DNA of 64,000 bases from contig JAIOOU010000017.1 of the NCBI GenBank assembly GCA_021414245.1, positions 62,001-126,000 on the forward strand, read 5' to 3'. A program made the translations under genes and the position numbers. Under the pieces are notes generated by a model. The model had not been told where the DNA came from and ran no database searches. It saw only the letters and a program-made list of their open reading frames with translations. This document shows positions 31,798 through 41,847 of the stretch, one piece after another (the first letter of the stretch is position 1; every line of letters begins with the position of its first letter). The stretch comes from Chloroflexota bacterium (GTDB lineage Bacteria; Chloroflexota; Anaerolineae; Anaerolineales; Villigracilaceae).

Positions 31798-34185
31798 ATG
31801 AGTTTGCCCGCCACCCAAAGCCCATCGGATATACCGCCCATCCCACTTGGGAGCGGGAATATCAGACGTGGTTTGAGCCTGAGGCTCAAACTGCCCATGG
31901 CCGTTATTCTCATCCTGCTGGTTGCCTTCCTGATATCAACAGTTTTAACCATCCGAGCGACCCAGACAGCATTGATTGATACCTTACAAGGGGAACTGAT
32001 CGCCCAGGTAGATTCGAAAGTCCAGCTAATTCGTTCCAATTTGATCTGGACAAGAACCGCATCCGTTGACTTGGCGACCTCCGCAGAAGCTGTTGCCCAC
32101 GACGAATCCGCAGTTCTGAGAGCAATCAAAAATACCCTCAAACATAACGAACAGATCTTCGGTTCCGCGATCGCATACGAACCCTATCAGTTCAAACCAG
32201 ATATTTATTATTGGTCGCCCTATTTCAGCAGAACATCCGGCATAGATTTCAAGTTTACACAGTTTGGCAACCCGGAATATGACTATCTGCAACGGGAGTG
32301 GTACACCCTGCCAAAAACGAATCAGACACCTGTACTATCGTCTCCTTATTATGATGAGGAGGATGGGATCTGGTTGGTCACCTGGAGTGCGCCATTCTAT
32401 GACGAGTCAGGGCTGTTCAAAGGAGTGGCAAGGGCGGATATTCCATTTTCCCAGACCCAGGACATTATCAATGGAATTAGCTTGGGGCAGAATGGATATG
32501 CCTTTTTGCTGGATCCGCAAGGGGTAATTCTGGGGATCGGCAGCAACGGAGGCAACTTCAAGGTCATGGAAGATTCGATGTCTTCCCTGCCTCAATCCAT
32601 TCCGGCCGGCGCCGGTGAGACATCCATTCTGCAGACCATTCTCAACCCATCCCAAACAACCGACTGGGGCGGGATGATTGCTTCAATGGTTAAAGGGGAA
32701 ACAGGCTTCGCTCAAACTGTGGACGCCAATCGAAATCCGGTGTTTGTGGCCTATGCCCCGATTGGCCTGGATACTGGCTGGTCGCTGGGGCTGGCATTCC
32801 CGCAGAATGAGTTGCTTGCCAAGGCATCCCAGCTTCAAGGCAGGATCATTGTCTATGTCTCTCTGGTTGTAGTTGCATTCGCCATCCTGCTCTATCTCTA
32901 CACCCGCACTTTTACCGAACCTCTCCGGCGCCTGGCTGCACATGTCAGCCGCTTCTCACCTGACCAACTTAATTTGATCAAAGGTCAGGATATTGAGCCA
33001 ATCAAAATCGAAACGCGTGATGAGCTGGAGGATCTCTCGGCAATCTTCAATCAAATCACTGCCGGCCTTGCTCACACCTTTGCAAACTTTGAACGCGGAC
33101 TGGCTGAGCGCACCGGCGAGATCGAACGGCGAAGAATTCTATTAAAGGCAGTCTCTGACGTAGGAAAGGCCATCACCTCTTTTCGCAACCTTTCCGAGCT
33201 TTTGGAACAAACAACATATTTGATTCACGAATATTTTGGGTACTATCATGTAGGCATTTTTCTGGTGGATGAAAGAAAAGAATATGCCATTCTGGTCGCA
33301 ACCAACAGCGAGGGCGGCCAGCGTCTCTTGGCGAAGAAACATCGCCTGAAAATTGGCGAGACCGGCCTGGTGGGATATGTCACCGAAAACGCCAAGGCGC
33401 GCATCGCGTTGGATGTAGGTAAGGATGCCTACTTCTTCAATAACCCCGATCTGCCGCAGACCAGGTCTGAAGTAACACTGCCCCTTGTTGTCGGCGGGCA
33501 AATGCTCGGCGCACTGGATGTGCAAAGTACCGAATCACAAGCTTTTTCAGAAGAAGACAGTTCCACGCTCCAAATTTTGGCCGAACAACTTGCGATTGCC
33601 ATTCAAAATGCAAACCTATACGACCAAACCGCAAAAGCCCTGGAAGCCTCCCGCACCACCTACGGCGAAATCAGCCGTGAGGCCTGGAGCAAAATTCTCC
33701 GGAGCCAGCCACGGATTGGTTTTGTTGCCACCCCTCCCGCTACGATTCAAACAAATGCAGAAAAAATGGAGCCGGCTCTTGCGACAGCATTTGAATCTGG
33801 CAATCTTGTCATTGGGGAAGACAAGCTCACCATTAGCCTGCCAATCAAAGTGCGCGGCCAGGCTATTGGAGCGATACGCCTCAAGAAAAATGAGATATCA
33901 GAAGCCTGGACCCAGGAGGAAACCAACCTGGCGCAGACATTGTCCGACCAGTTAAGCGGCGCTCTTGAGAGCGCCCGCCTGTATCGTGAATCGCAACAAC
34001 GAGGGGCAAGAGAGTCGCTTATTTCGGATATTTCCGCCCGCATCAGTGCCGTTTCAAACACCGATACGATCGTGCGTGAAACTGTACAAGAACTTGGTCA
34101 GGCTCTCGGCAATGCAACGGTCACTTTCCAGTTATTGAATTCTGATAATATCCAACCGACCCAGATTAAAGATCAAGAACCATGA
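31798..34185 (+). CDS. GAF sensor 4: dCache-HAMP-GAF receptor with amino-acid-binding motif
   Basis: A 795-residue receptor: membrane helix 1 (~34-53), extracytoplasmic double Cache domain (~55-350), helix 2 (~356-377), divergent HAMP (~378-430), GAF-A (~455-605), GAF C-half (~660-735) and the common tail. The Cache domain contains Y161-x4-R166-x-W168-Y169, then Y184 and D186, and a distal D214. This is the residue pattern described for dCache_1AA amino-acid sensors such as PctA. Hence it probably binds a free amino acid outside the cell. A strong ribosome site (GAGAGGAA) precedes the ATG. It lacks any methyl-accepting or kinase domain. Confidence 0.88.
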   Translation: MSLPATQSPSDIPPIPLGSGNIRRGLSLRLKLPMAVILILLVAFLISTVLTIRATQTALIDTLQGELIAQVDSKVQLIRSNLIWTRTASVDLATSAEAVAHDESAVLRAIKNTLKHNEQIFGSAIAYEPYQFKPDIYYWSPYFSRTSGIDFKFTQFGNPEYDYLQREWYTLPKTNQTPVLSSPYYDEEDGIWLVTWSAPFYDESGLFKGVARADIPFSQTQDIINGISLGQNGYAFLLDPQGVILGIGSNGGNFKVMEDSMSSLPQSIPAGAGETSILQTILNPSQTTDWGGMIASMVKGETGFAQTVDANRNPVFVAYAPIGLDTGWSLGLAFPQNELLAKASQLQGRIIVYVSLVVVAFAILLYLYTRTFTEPLRRLAAHVSRFSPDQLNLIKGQDIEPIKIETRDELEDLSAIFNQITAGLAHTFANFERGLAERTGEIERRRILLKAVSDVGKAITSFRNLSELLEQTTYLIHEYFGYYHVGIFLVDERKEYAILVATNSEGGQRLLAKKHRLKIGETGLVGYVTENAKARIALDVGKDAYFFNNPDLPQTRSEVTLPLVVGGQMLGALDVQSTESQAFSEEDSSTLQILAEQLAIAIQNANLYDQTAKALEASRTTYGEISREAWSKILRSQPRIGFVATPPATIQTNAEKMEPALATAFESGNLVIGEDKLTISLPIKVRGQAIGAIRLKKNEISEAWTQEETNLAQTLSDQLSGALESARLYRESQQRGARESLISDISARISAVSNTDTIVRETVQELGQALGNATVTFQLLNSDNIQPTQIKDQEP

Positions 34186-34219
34186 AACGGGTCGGCAGCT
34201 CAAGGATAAAAGAGTAGAT

Positions 34220-35986
34220 ATGTTACAAAAGCAAACACCTGAAAACAGTCAGTGGCAAGCCTTTCTCCAGCAGGCAAGGCGTGTTTGGGCTACGCTTATC
34301 CAGCCTGACAGTGAAATAAAATCCATCGGTGAGTTTCGCCGGGCACAATTACTCTCAATCCTTACATTATTATTGACGTTTCTTTTTGTCATCGCGATCG
34401 TATCAGGACCGAGATCAATCGGGGTTTTCCTCACACTGGGTGCCATATGTCTGGTGTCTTATCTCCTAAGCCGAACCGTCTATTACCGTTTGGGCAGTTA
34501 CATCTTCAGTTACGCATTCACTGCAATCGGCTATCTGCGGATCTTCCAGGGAACGGCAAGTTCCATCGAATCCTCAATTGTCACAACCGTTCACGTTGCC
34601 CTCATAATCTCAAGCGTACTTCTATCGCAAAGAGGTTTTTTGGGACTGATTGCCCTTTCAACGATTGCTACATTTACCGCGCCGCTTTATTCGAACGCAC
34701 CCATTTTGGAAACGGAAAGCATGGGCCGAACAGGCGGAGTGGTTCTGGCAATCGGGATAATTTTGTATGGTATTCAGGTGCTTCGCGAAAACGTGGACAG
34801 GGAACAGTTAAAAAGCCTTACCGAGACGAACCGCAACCTTGCAGAGCTTACTGTCAATCTGGAAAAACGAATCGGGGATCGTACCGTGGACCTGGAAGTG
34901 GCAAACCGGCGGGCGGGCGAGCGGGCTACGCGCTTTCAAGTCGTATCTGAAATATCACAGGAAATCTCCTCTAATGTGGACCAGGAACCTCGCGAGCTTT
35001 TAAATCGCATTGCCCGATCCATTAGTGAAAAACTCAGTTTTTATCACGTTGGCATATTCCTGCTCGATGAAACTCAGGAATATGCGGTTTTGCGCGCAAC
35101 CAATTCCCCAGGCGGACAGCGAATGCTGGAACGCCGTCATCAACTAAAAGTCGGCGGGACGGGAATTGTAGGATACGTTTCCCAAAGCGGCCGCCCCCGC
35201 ATCGCTCTTGATACCGGTACAGATGCTGTATTTTTCAACAATCCCGACCTGCCCGAGACTCGTTCCGAAATTGCACTGCCTCTCCGCTACGGCCCCACAA
35301 CGATCGGCGTATTGGATGTGCAAAGTAACAAATCTTCAGCTTTCAATGAAGATGATGAAAGTTTGCTAATTACCCTTGCAAACCAACTTGCAATCGTCAT
35401 AAATAACGTATTGTCCGTCGAACAAGGCGGAGCTGGATATCAGTCACAAAAATCGGCGCAACGCGGAAGCCGGCGTTTGGACCGCACCATACAAGGCGGA
35501 TATTCGTATCTTCCGGATGGGACAATTTCATATGCCCCCCCCACAACCAATGTTACAGTTAATCAGGCAATCGCATCCGGCGAAAGTGTGATTGTGACAC
35601 AGCCCACCGCGGGTAAACCGGCGACCCTGGCAATTCCCGTAAAATTCAGAGAACAGACCATCGGTGTTATTCATATTGAAGCGGCCGAACCCAATCGTCG
35701 GTGGACTGAAAACGAGGTGGCGATGTTGCAGGCCATTTCTGATCGTGCGGGGTTTGCCCTTGAAAACGCCCGCCTTTTTGAAGATACCGTGCGCCGGGCC
35801 AACCAGGAGGAGACAATAGCAAGAGTCACCTCCCAAATCGGTGCATCCACTGATTTTGACAGAATTCTTCAGACCACCATCCAGGAGCTCGGCCAGGCAC
35901 TCGGTGCCACCCGATCTTTTATTCAATTAGGAACCCCGGAAGGGGACCTAAATCAGCATCAATCCGACCAGAGCGTCGAAATTTAG
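34220..35986 (+). CDS. GAF sensor 5: six-helix membrane sensor
   Basis: 588 residues: an amphipathic N-terminus (~1-40), six membrane helices (within ~43-190), coiled coil, GAF-A (~245-400, with the canonical FYHVGIFLLD and NNPDLPETRSEIALPL), a long linker rich in Q, G and S, GAF C-half (IPVKFREQTIGVIHIEA) and the common tail ending in GATRSFIQL. No output domain. It is preceded by 34 non-coding bases and followed by 26. In GAF-A it is almost interchangeable with sensors 4, 7, 9 and 10, which marks recent tandem duplication or gene conversion of this domain. Confidence 0.87.
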   Translation: MLQKQTPENSQWQAFLQQARRVWATLIQPDSEIKSIGEFRRAQLLSILTLLLTFLFVIAIVSGPRSIGVFLTLGAICLVSYLLSRTVYYRLGSYIFSYAFTAIGYLRIFQGTASSIESSIVTTVHVALIISSVLLSQRGFLGLIALSTIATFTAPLYSNAPILETESMGRTGGVVLAIGIILYGIQVLRENVDREQLKSLTETNRNLAELTVNLEKRIGDRTVDLEVANRRAGERATRFQVVSEISQEISSNVDQEPRELLNRIARSISEKLSFYHVGIFLLDETQEYAVLRATNSPGGQRMLERRHQLKVGGTGIVGYVSQSGRPRIALDTGTDAVFFNNPDLPETRSEIALPLRYGPTTIGVLDVQSNKSSAFNEDDESLLITLANQLAIVINNVLSVEQGGAGYQSQKSAQRGSRRLDRTIQGGYSYLPDGTISYAPPTTNVTVNQAIASGESVIVTQPTAGKPATLAIPVKFREQTIGVIHIEAAEPNRRWTENEVAMLQAISDRAGFALENARLFEDTVRRANQEETIARVTSQIGASTDFDRILQTTIQELGQALGATRSFIQLGTPEGDLNQHQSDQSVEI

Positions 35987-36012
35987 GCCCACACTGCAAT
36001 TAAAAGGTTAAT

Positions 36013-38331
36013 ATGAGTCAAAGTAGAATGGAACCAGCGCAAAATCCCCGAGTCGGCAGAAACAGCCTCACGCTACAAACGCGGCTGGTTTTATTTGTTT
36101 TGTTCATCTCTCTTGTTCCCCTGATCCTCATTGCGACCCGTGATATTCTGCAAACGCGACAGGCATTAACCAATGGCGCGGAGATTTCACTTAAATCAAA
36201 TGCCCTGCAGACTGCCAACAGCCTGGACAACTTCATCCAGGCGACCCTGGACTCCGTAGACATAGAATCACAATTTGTAGACTTCAAAACCTATCTTACC
36301 CTTTCCATATACTCAAGGCCGGGCCCAACGGAAACGCGGGCCCTGGACCTGCTCAACAAGTTAAGCCAAAAAGGCGACGAGAATATCATTTCATACGCGT
36401 TGATTGACACCAATGGAAACGTACTGCTCGACAGTGTAAGCAGCAATATCCGGAAAAACGAATCGAGCGAGGCCTATTTTCCTCAAGTTCAATTCAACAA
36501 CCAACCCATTGTCACCGCAGTAACATATTCCGATAACAGCACACCCACGCTGACTTTTGCAAACAAGGTCATTGACGACCGCGGTGGATTCATCGGAATT
36601 CTTCGGGTTAAATACAAATCAGCCGTCCTCCAGGATGTCATCTCCAAAAGCGTGGGACCCACCACAGACACTCTGATCCTTCTGCTTGACGAATTTCACA
36701 TTCGCATGGCCGACAGTCAAAATCCGAGTCTGATCCAAAAATCTATTACGCCACTCAATCAGGTTGATTATTTGCTGGCGATAGACACCAAGCGCTTTTT
36801 GGATATTCCAAGGGAAAAACAATCCACAAATTTTGTTGAATTTGATAACGCACTTGACACCGCCGAGGAAAAACCGTTTTTCCGCGTGGATATCACCCCA
36901 AATATCCCCGGAGACGACACCGTCGCCGTTGCCCTTTTAAAGACAAAACCATGGACGGTAGCCTACACCAGACCAACTTCTATTTTTTTGGCAGATGTAC
37001 AACAACAAATCCGTACAAATATTATTCTTGTAATCAGCACATCCATTTTTATCACCCTCCTCGCGGCATTGGTCGCCAGAAGTCTGGCTGGCCCAATTAT
37101 CTCACTCACAAATACCGCCAACTCCATATCTCAGGGAGACTTAAGTGCACGGGCGGAAGTCAGAACATCTGATGAGATCGGAATTCTTGCATCAGCATTT
37201 AATTCAATGACGAGCCAGCTTCAAACAACCCTGGCCGGGCTGGAAGAACGTATTGGTGAGCGCACAAAAGATCTGCAAAAAAGCAACCTGGAACTGGAGA
37301 CCATCGCAGAAGTTGCACGGGAAATATCCATTATTCGCGATCTGGATACGCTTCTGAAGGTTTCAACGAATTTAATCCGCGAACGCCTAAACTATTATCA
37401 CGTGGGAATATTTATTGTTGACGACCGAAATGAGTACGCCCACCTGCAGGCTGCAAGCGGCATTGCCTCCGAGCAAATGCTGAGCCAGAACATAAAATTT
37501 CGAATCGATGGAATGGATCCCCTTGCCACTGCCTTGCGGTCCGGAAACGTTTATTTTTCCCCGGATGCCGGCAAAGACAAATTTCTCCCTCGCAATCCAT
37601 TGCTTCCTGATACCGTATCTGAGGCTCTTTTGCCTTTGCATATCCGCAACATTACGATTGGAGCCCTCGATATTCATGCGGGTGCCGGAGTTCCATTCGG
37701 TGAACGGGAAACAAACACACTTCGTCTACTGGCAGATCAGATGGCTGCTGCAGTTGAAAACGCACAGCTTGTTCGTCAAGTGGAGGGTACATTACGAGAA
37801 CTAACCAACGCCAGTCGTTCCCAGACGCGGCAAATCTGGAAAGCCGCAATTAATCAAAAGGAACGGCCGGGATATGAATATGACGGTCTGCGAATCAAGC
37901 CGGTTCCGCAAAATCTGTCCAAAGACCTGCTTCGACAACTGGAAAGTGGAAAACCAATAATAGTTACCCGAGAAACCGGAGACGCAAACAATTCTCTGCT
38001 TTTGCCATTGACCGTCTTAAATCAAGTTATCGGTGTTATCGGATTGGAGAACGAAGACCCTAATCATATCTGGAGCGAGAATGATATTGCAATTGCACAG
38101 GCCGCTGCAAACCGCGCTTCCCTAACCCTGGAAAACGCCCGGCTGCTTGAGGAAAGTCAAAGGCGTGCAACCAAGGAAAGGGCCATTTCAGATGCGACCA
38201 GCCGAATCGGCTCTGCAGTGAACATGGAGAATATATTGCTGGCCACAGCGGAAGAACTGGAGCGCATCCTTGGAGATTCCGAGCTCATTCTACAAATCAA
38301 CACCAGCACCACGTCATCCAAAAAGGATTAA
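36013..38331 (+). CDS. GAF sensor 6: Cache-HAMP-GAF receptor
   Basis: 772 residues: helix 1 (~26-44), extracytoplasmic Cache-like domain (~45-330), helix 2 (~335-355), a typical HAMP (~356-408, PIISLTNTANSISQGDLSAR), coiled coil, GAF-A (~432-580), GAF C-half and common tail. The Cache domain lacks the amino-acid motif seen in sensor 4. GAF-A is divergent: the loop reads NPLLPDTVSEALLPL, with valine in place of arginine. Ribosome site AAAGG is five bases before ATG. No output domain. Confidence 0.87.
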   Translation: MSQSRMEPAQNPRVGRNSLTLQTRLVLFVLFISLVPLILIATRDILQTRQALTNGAEISLKSNALQTANSLDNFIQATLDSVDIESQFVDFKTYLTLSIYSRPGPTETRALDLLNKLSQKGDENIISYALIDTNGNVLLDSVSSNIRKNESSEAYFPQVQFNNQPIVTAVTYSDNSTPTLTFANKVIDDRGGFIGILRVKYKSAVLQDVISKSVGPTTDTLILLLDEFHIRMADSQNPSLIQKSITPLNQVDYLLAIDTKRFLDIPREKQSTNFVEFDNALDTAEEKPFFRVDITPNIPGDDTVAVALLKTKPWTVAYTRPTSIFLADVQQQIRTNIILVISTSIFITLLAALVARSLAGPIISLTNTANSISQGDLSARAEVRTSDEIGILASAFNSMTSQLQTTLAGLEERIGERTKDLQKSNLELETIAEVAREISIIRDLDTLLKVSTNLIRERLNYYHVGIFIVDDRNEYAHLQAASGIASEQMLSQNIKFRIDGMDPLATALRSGNVYFSPDAGKDKFLPRNPLLPDTVSEALLPLHIRNITIGALDIHAGAGVPFGERETNTLRLLADQMAAAVENAQLVRQVEGTLRELTNASRSQTRQIWKAAINQKERPGYEYDGLRIKPVPQNLSKDLLRQLESGKPIIVTRETGDANNSLLLPLTVLNQVIGVIGLENEDPNHIWSENDIAIAQAAANRASLTLENARLLEESQRRATKERAISDATSRIGSAVNMENILLATAEELERILGDSELILQINTSTTSSKKD

Positions 38332-38361
38332 ATTGGTTTCCACAATCAAGGTGTAGACATA

Positions 38362-40110
38362 ATGTTGAGTAATTTTTTCAAACCGCCCACTTTTCAAGAT
38401 GATCCCGAAAAAAGCCGCGAGGCAGGGACCACATTTAATATTACTCTTTTCCTGGCGATTATTTCAATTCCAAGTGCGCTATTAACATATCTGTTTCCGC
38501 TTTCCGACTTGTTCCGTATAGCGATTGTCGCAAACTCCTTTGTTGTAACGATCTTTTGGCTCGGCTGTCTGGCCGCCATCAAGCGGGGCCATCACCGCAT
38601 CATCAATGTTTTAATCATTACATTAAGCATGCTGCTCATCAATGGTGTCACATTGATGACAGGCGGTCTGGGTCGCGCAACGATATTAATTAATTTTGTT
38701 GTTCTGGCTTTAGCGTTTCTGCTTTTACCACGGCGCGGTATCGTATTCATTGCGATCACCGCCTCTTTGATATCTATCGGGATTTATCTTGCAAATATTA
38801 CCGGCATCTTCCCCCCCCCGGCAACACCGGCAGAGCCGATCGAGCTCTTAATCATATTTATCTTCACCATCGTGGTCTCCGCAATTGTGCTGGAGAGTGC
38901 AGCCAGCCTGCTGCGATCCACCAACACCCGGGCGAAGTTGAGTGAGGCGGGTTTGTTCAGCAAGATTAATGAATTGGAGATGCTCAGCCAACAGCTCGAA
39001 AGTCAGGTGGCCTCCCGCACCAGGGATCTTGAACTGGCCTACACTGCTGTGGACAGACGTGCAAAGCAATTTGAGGCCATCTCCCTGGTTTCGCGCAGCA
39101 TTAATGAGACACAGAATTTGCAGGAATTACTCCCGCGCATTGCGCAGGTAATCAACGAGCAATTTGGTTTTTATCATATCGGCATCTTCCTCCTCGACGG
39201 CAAAAAGGAGTATGCAGTCCTGGCCGCAACCAACAGTGAAGGAGGAAAACGAATGCTTGCCCGAAATCATAAATTGAGAATCGGCCAGGAAGGCATTGTG
39301 GGAAACGTGTCAATGAGCGGCACCCCCCGTATTGCCTTGGATACCGGCGCCGATGCGGTTTATTTTAACAACCCGGATCTGCCCGAAACCCGCTCCGAGA
39401 TTGCCCTTCCACTTTTCCGGGGAGGCAGCGAAATTATGGGTATCCTGGACGTGCAAAGTGACAAGGTTAATGCGTTCGGACAGGAGGATATTCAAATCCT
39501 CACCACCCTCGCCGACCAGGTATCGATTGCCATGGCCAATGCCCGTTTATACGAAGAGACTCAGAAGGCCCTGCTTGAATCAGAGACGCTCTATCGCCGG
39601 GATATTCGTGCCGGGTGGACCAGGTTCTCGAAGTCTCAAAAAATCGCCGGAATCCAAAGGCAGAATACACAAGCCAGTCTTTTACAGGAGCCGCTCCAAA
39701 TTACGGGCGCAGAAGAAGTATCTCTTTCTGGAAATATTTATCAGATAGAGAATGCTCCCGAGGTTGGTGAAGGCCCGCAATTGACAATCCCCATGAAGTT
39801 AAGAGGGGAAGTCGTCGGTTTATTGAACATCAAATCCAGAGGAGATCGTGTCGCAGATCAGGATGAGATGGACATCATTAATGCCATACTCGAACGCGCA
39901 GCGCTATCCATGGACAATGCGCGGCTGCTTGCAGAAAGCCGAAAGGCCGCCGAAAAAGAACGTGTGATCGGTGAAATTGCGTCCAAAGTAAGTTCATATT
40001 CAAATCGCGACAATATCCTGCAAGCCGCAGTTTCAGAGATCGGTCGTGTACTGCCGGGAGCCGAAGTTGTCATCCAAATTCAAAAGAAAGATGAAAAACA
40101 AGGCTCATAG
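38362..40110 (+). CDS. GAF sensor 7: six-helix membrane sensor
   Basis: 582 residues: about six membrane helices (27-185), coiled coil, canonical GAF-A (~240-395, FYHIGIFLLD and NNPDLPETRSEIALPL), tryptophan linker (RAGWTRFSKS), GAF C-half (IPMKLRGEVVGLLNIKS) and the common tail (EKERVIGEIASKVSS then ILQAAVSEIGRVL). AAGGTG stands eight bases before the ATG. No output domain. The membrane part has short loops, so it may sense lipids, a gas or a partner rather than a bulky external ligand. Confidence 0.86.
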   Translation: MLSNFFKPPTFQDDPEKSREAGTTFNITLFLAIISIPSALLTYLFPLSDLFRIAIVANSFVVTIFWLGCLAAIKRGHHRIINVLIITLSMLLINGVTLMTGGLGRATILINFVVLALAFLLLPRRGIVFIAITASLISIGIYLANITGIFPPPATPAEPIELLIIFIFTIVVSAIVLESAASLLRSTNTRAKLSEAGLFSKINELEMLSQQLESQVASRTRDLELAYTAVDRRAKQFEAISLVSRSINETQNLQELLPRIAQVINEQFGFYHIGIFLLDGKKEYAVLAATNSEGGKRMLARNHKLRIGQEGIVGNVSMSGTPRIALDTGADAVYFNNPDLPETRSEIALPLFRGGSEIMGILDVQSDKVNAFGQEDIQILTTLADQVSIAMANARLYEETQKALLESETLYRRDIRAGWTRFSKSQKIAGIQRQNTQASLLQEPLQITGAEEVSLSGNIYQIENAPEVGEGPQLTIPMKLRGEVVGLLNIKSRGDRVADQDEMDIINAILERAALSMDNARLLAESRKAAEKERVIGEIASKVSSYSNRDNILQAAVSEIGRVLPGAEVVIQIQKKDEKQGS

Positions 40111-40131
40111 CCTTATGGAGTGCAACCCTTC

Positions 40132-41847
40132 ATGTTGACCAAGTGGTTCTCTGACCCTGAAGACGCCAATCCCTCATTTCTGAGATTGACACGCAACATT
40201 CTCATTCTCTCGATTGTCGCCAATTTCGCGATCCTCGTGCTGATCAGCGGGATATTCTTTAAGAGTTCCCAAAATACGCCCTCCAGCATTGCCTTTGGTC
40301 TGACGCTAATCCTTGAGGTCGTCTCCCTTGTTTTCACGCTTCGCGGTTCCCCATTACTTGCAAAGATCATCGTTCCAGCGGCCCTGGTGACTGCCGTCAC
40401 ATTTTCGGCTGTCAGCGCCAATGGATTGCATGATTTGTCGATGTTGGGTTTTCCGACAGTCATCGTGGTAAGCGTCCTTCTTTTGAGGAAACGCTCCCTG
40501 TACTTTGCCACTCCCCTGGCGGTTCTGGGCGTCGAGATCGTGGCCTTTTCAGACATTATGGGTTTCACGAATTCAGCCATGGCCGACAAAACAGATATAA
40601 CTGACGCGCTCATAGCCGCCGTCCTGGTAATTGCCGTCTCTGCCTTGCTGCAACTTTTGGTCTCACGCCTGGATGATAGCCTGAATGAATCCCGCCGCAA
40701 TGAAATGGCGCAGGCCGAGGCCATTATGGAATTGCGTACTCTTAAGGAAAACCTTGAGAATCGCATTTCGGAACGAACCAGAGAATTAACTGAAGCGATA
40801 AGCATCAGCGAACGCCGTGCCTCAAATTTTGAGGCTTCAGCACAGCTTGCGCGTACAGTGGCCAATGTACGTGAAATTAGCACCCTCCTCCCAACGATTG
40901 CGAACGTGATTGGGGAAAAATTCAATTATGAGCATGTCAAAATTTATCTCAATGACAACGAACAGGAATTTACCATACTGGTGGCTGCAAACAGCGAAGC
41001 CGGCAAAAAACTACTTGAGCAGGGTCATCAACTTAGAACCGACCGGGCAGGTCTGGTCCCATCCGTAGCCAAGTCCGGTATTATCCGGATTACAAATGAT
41101 ATTCAAACTGGGTTTCAGCCGGATGGGTCCCAGCAACTGACTAAGGGTTCCGAGGCCGCGCTGCCGCTAAAAGTGGGCAACACAGTTGTCGGCGTCATAG
41201 ACATCCAGACAGAGAAAACAAACATATTCGATGAAACCGCCATCGGCATCCTCTCCATTTTGGCCGATCAGGTTGCCATCGCCATTCAAAATACACGCAT
41301 TTACAACGAGACTCAGGCAACGCTGGCGGAAAGTCAAATTTTATATGGCAGCGTTATTCAGCAATCCTGGAAGAGAAATATCCAGTCGGATATACACCTG
41401 GGTTATAGATATTCCGGGGCAAGTGTATCCGCATTGGAACAACCACTCGCTTCTACCGAGTTGGTGAAGGCTCTGGAAACAGGAGAAATTGTTTCCTCGC
41501 CTCATCAAGAGCAGGAAGGCGGGAAAACCATCGCTGTGCCTTTAAAGCTCCGCGGAGAAATAATCGGCGTAATCAACGTGAAGATGCCCGCGGGTTCCGA
41601 TCTGGGTCCGGATGAGTCCGACATTGTCCGCTCTACCGCTGAACGCGTCGCTCTTGCACTTGAAAACTCAACCCTCCTCGAAGAATCCCAACGGCGCGCA
41701 TCCCGCGAACAAACCATTGGGCAAATTTCCGCGAGAATCGGCGCTGTAACCGAAATTGAAGCGATCCTTAAAACCGCGGTTCGCGAACTGGGCACACAGA
41801 TCGGCGGCGCCCAGGTTACTGTTGAGATTGGAAGCGGGCATGAATAG
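40132..41847 (+). CDS. GAF sensor 8: six-helix membrane sensor with divergent GAF
   Basis: 571 residues from ATG 40132 (GGAG eleven bases upstream; an in-frame GTG at 40120 overlaps that site and is less likely). Six membrane helices lie within ~20-180, then coiled coil, GAF-A (~238-390), linker, GAF C-half (VPLKLRGEIIGVINVKM) and the common tail. GAF-A is the most divergent of the set: FYHVGIFLLD is replaced by NYEHVKIYLND and the NPDLPETRSE loop is lost (QLTKGSEAALPL). It has therefore probably changed ligand or lost binding. It overlaps sensor 9 by eight bases. Confidence 0.85.
   Translation: MLTKWFSDPEDANPSFLRLTRNILILSIVANFAILVLISGIFFKSSQNTPSSIAFGLTLILEVVSLVFTLRGSPLLAKIIVPAALVTAVTFSAVSANGLHDLSMLGFPTVIVVSVLLLRKRSLYFATPLAVLGVEIVAFSDIMGFTNSAMADKTDITDALIAAVLVIAVSALLQLLVSRLDDSLNESRRNEMAQAEAIMELRTLKENLENRISERTRELTEAISISERRASNFEASAQLARTVANVREISTLLPTIANVIGEKFNYEHVKIYLNDNEQEFTILVAANSEAGKKLLEQGHQLRTDRAGLVPSVAKSGIIRITNDIQTGFQPDGSQQLTKGSEAALPLKVGNTVVGVIDIQTEKTNIFDETAIGILSILADQVAIAIQNTRIYNETQATLAESQILYGSVIQQSWKRNIQSDIHLGYRYSGASVSALEQPLASTELVKALETGEIVSSPHQEQEGGKTIAVPLKLRGEIIGVINVKMPAGSDLGPDESDIVRSTAERVALALENSTLLEESQRRASREQTIGQISARIGAVTEIEAILKTAVRELGTQIGGAQVTVEIGSGHE

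Noticed and set aside
41756-41839. Upstream extension of sensor 9 into sensor 8
   Set aside because: The extra residues are arginine-rich out-of-frame translation of the sensor 8 tail; ATG 41840 fits the cluster's usual short overlaps.
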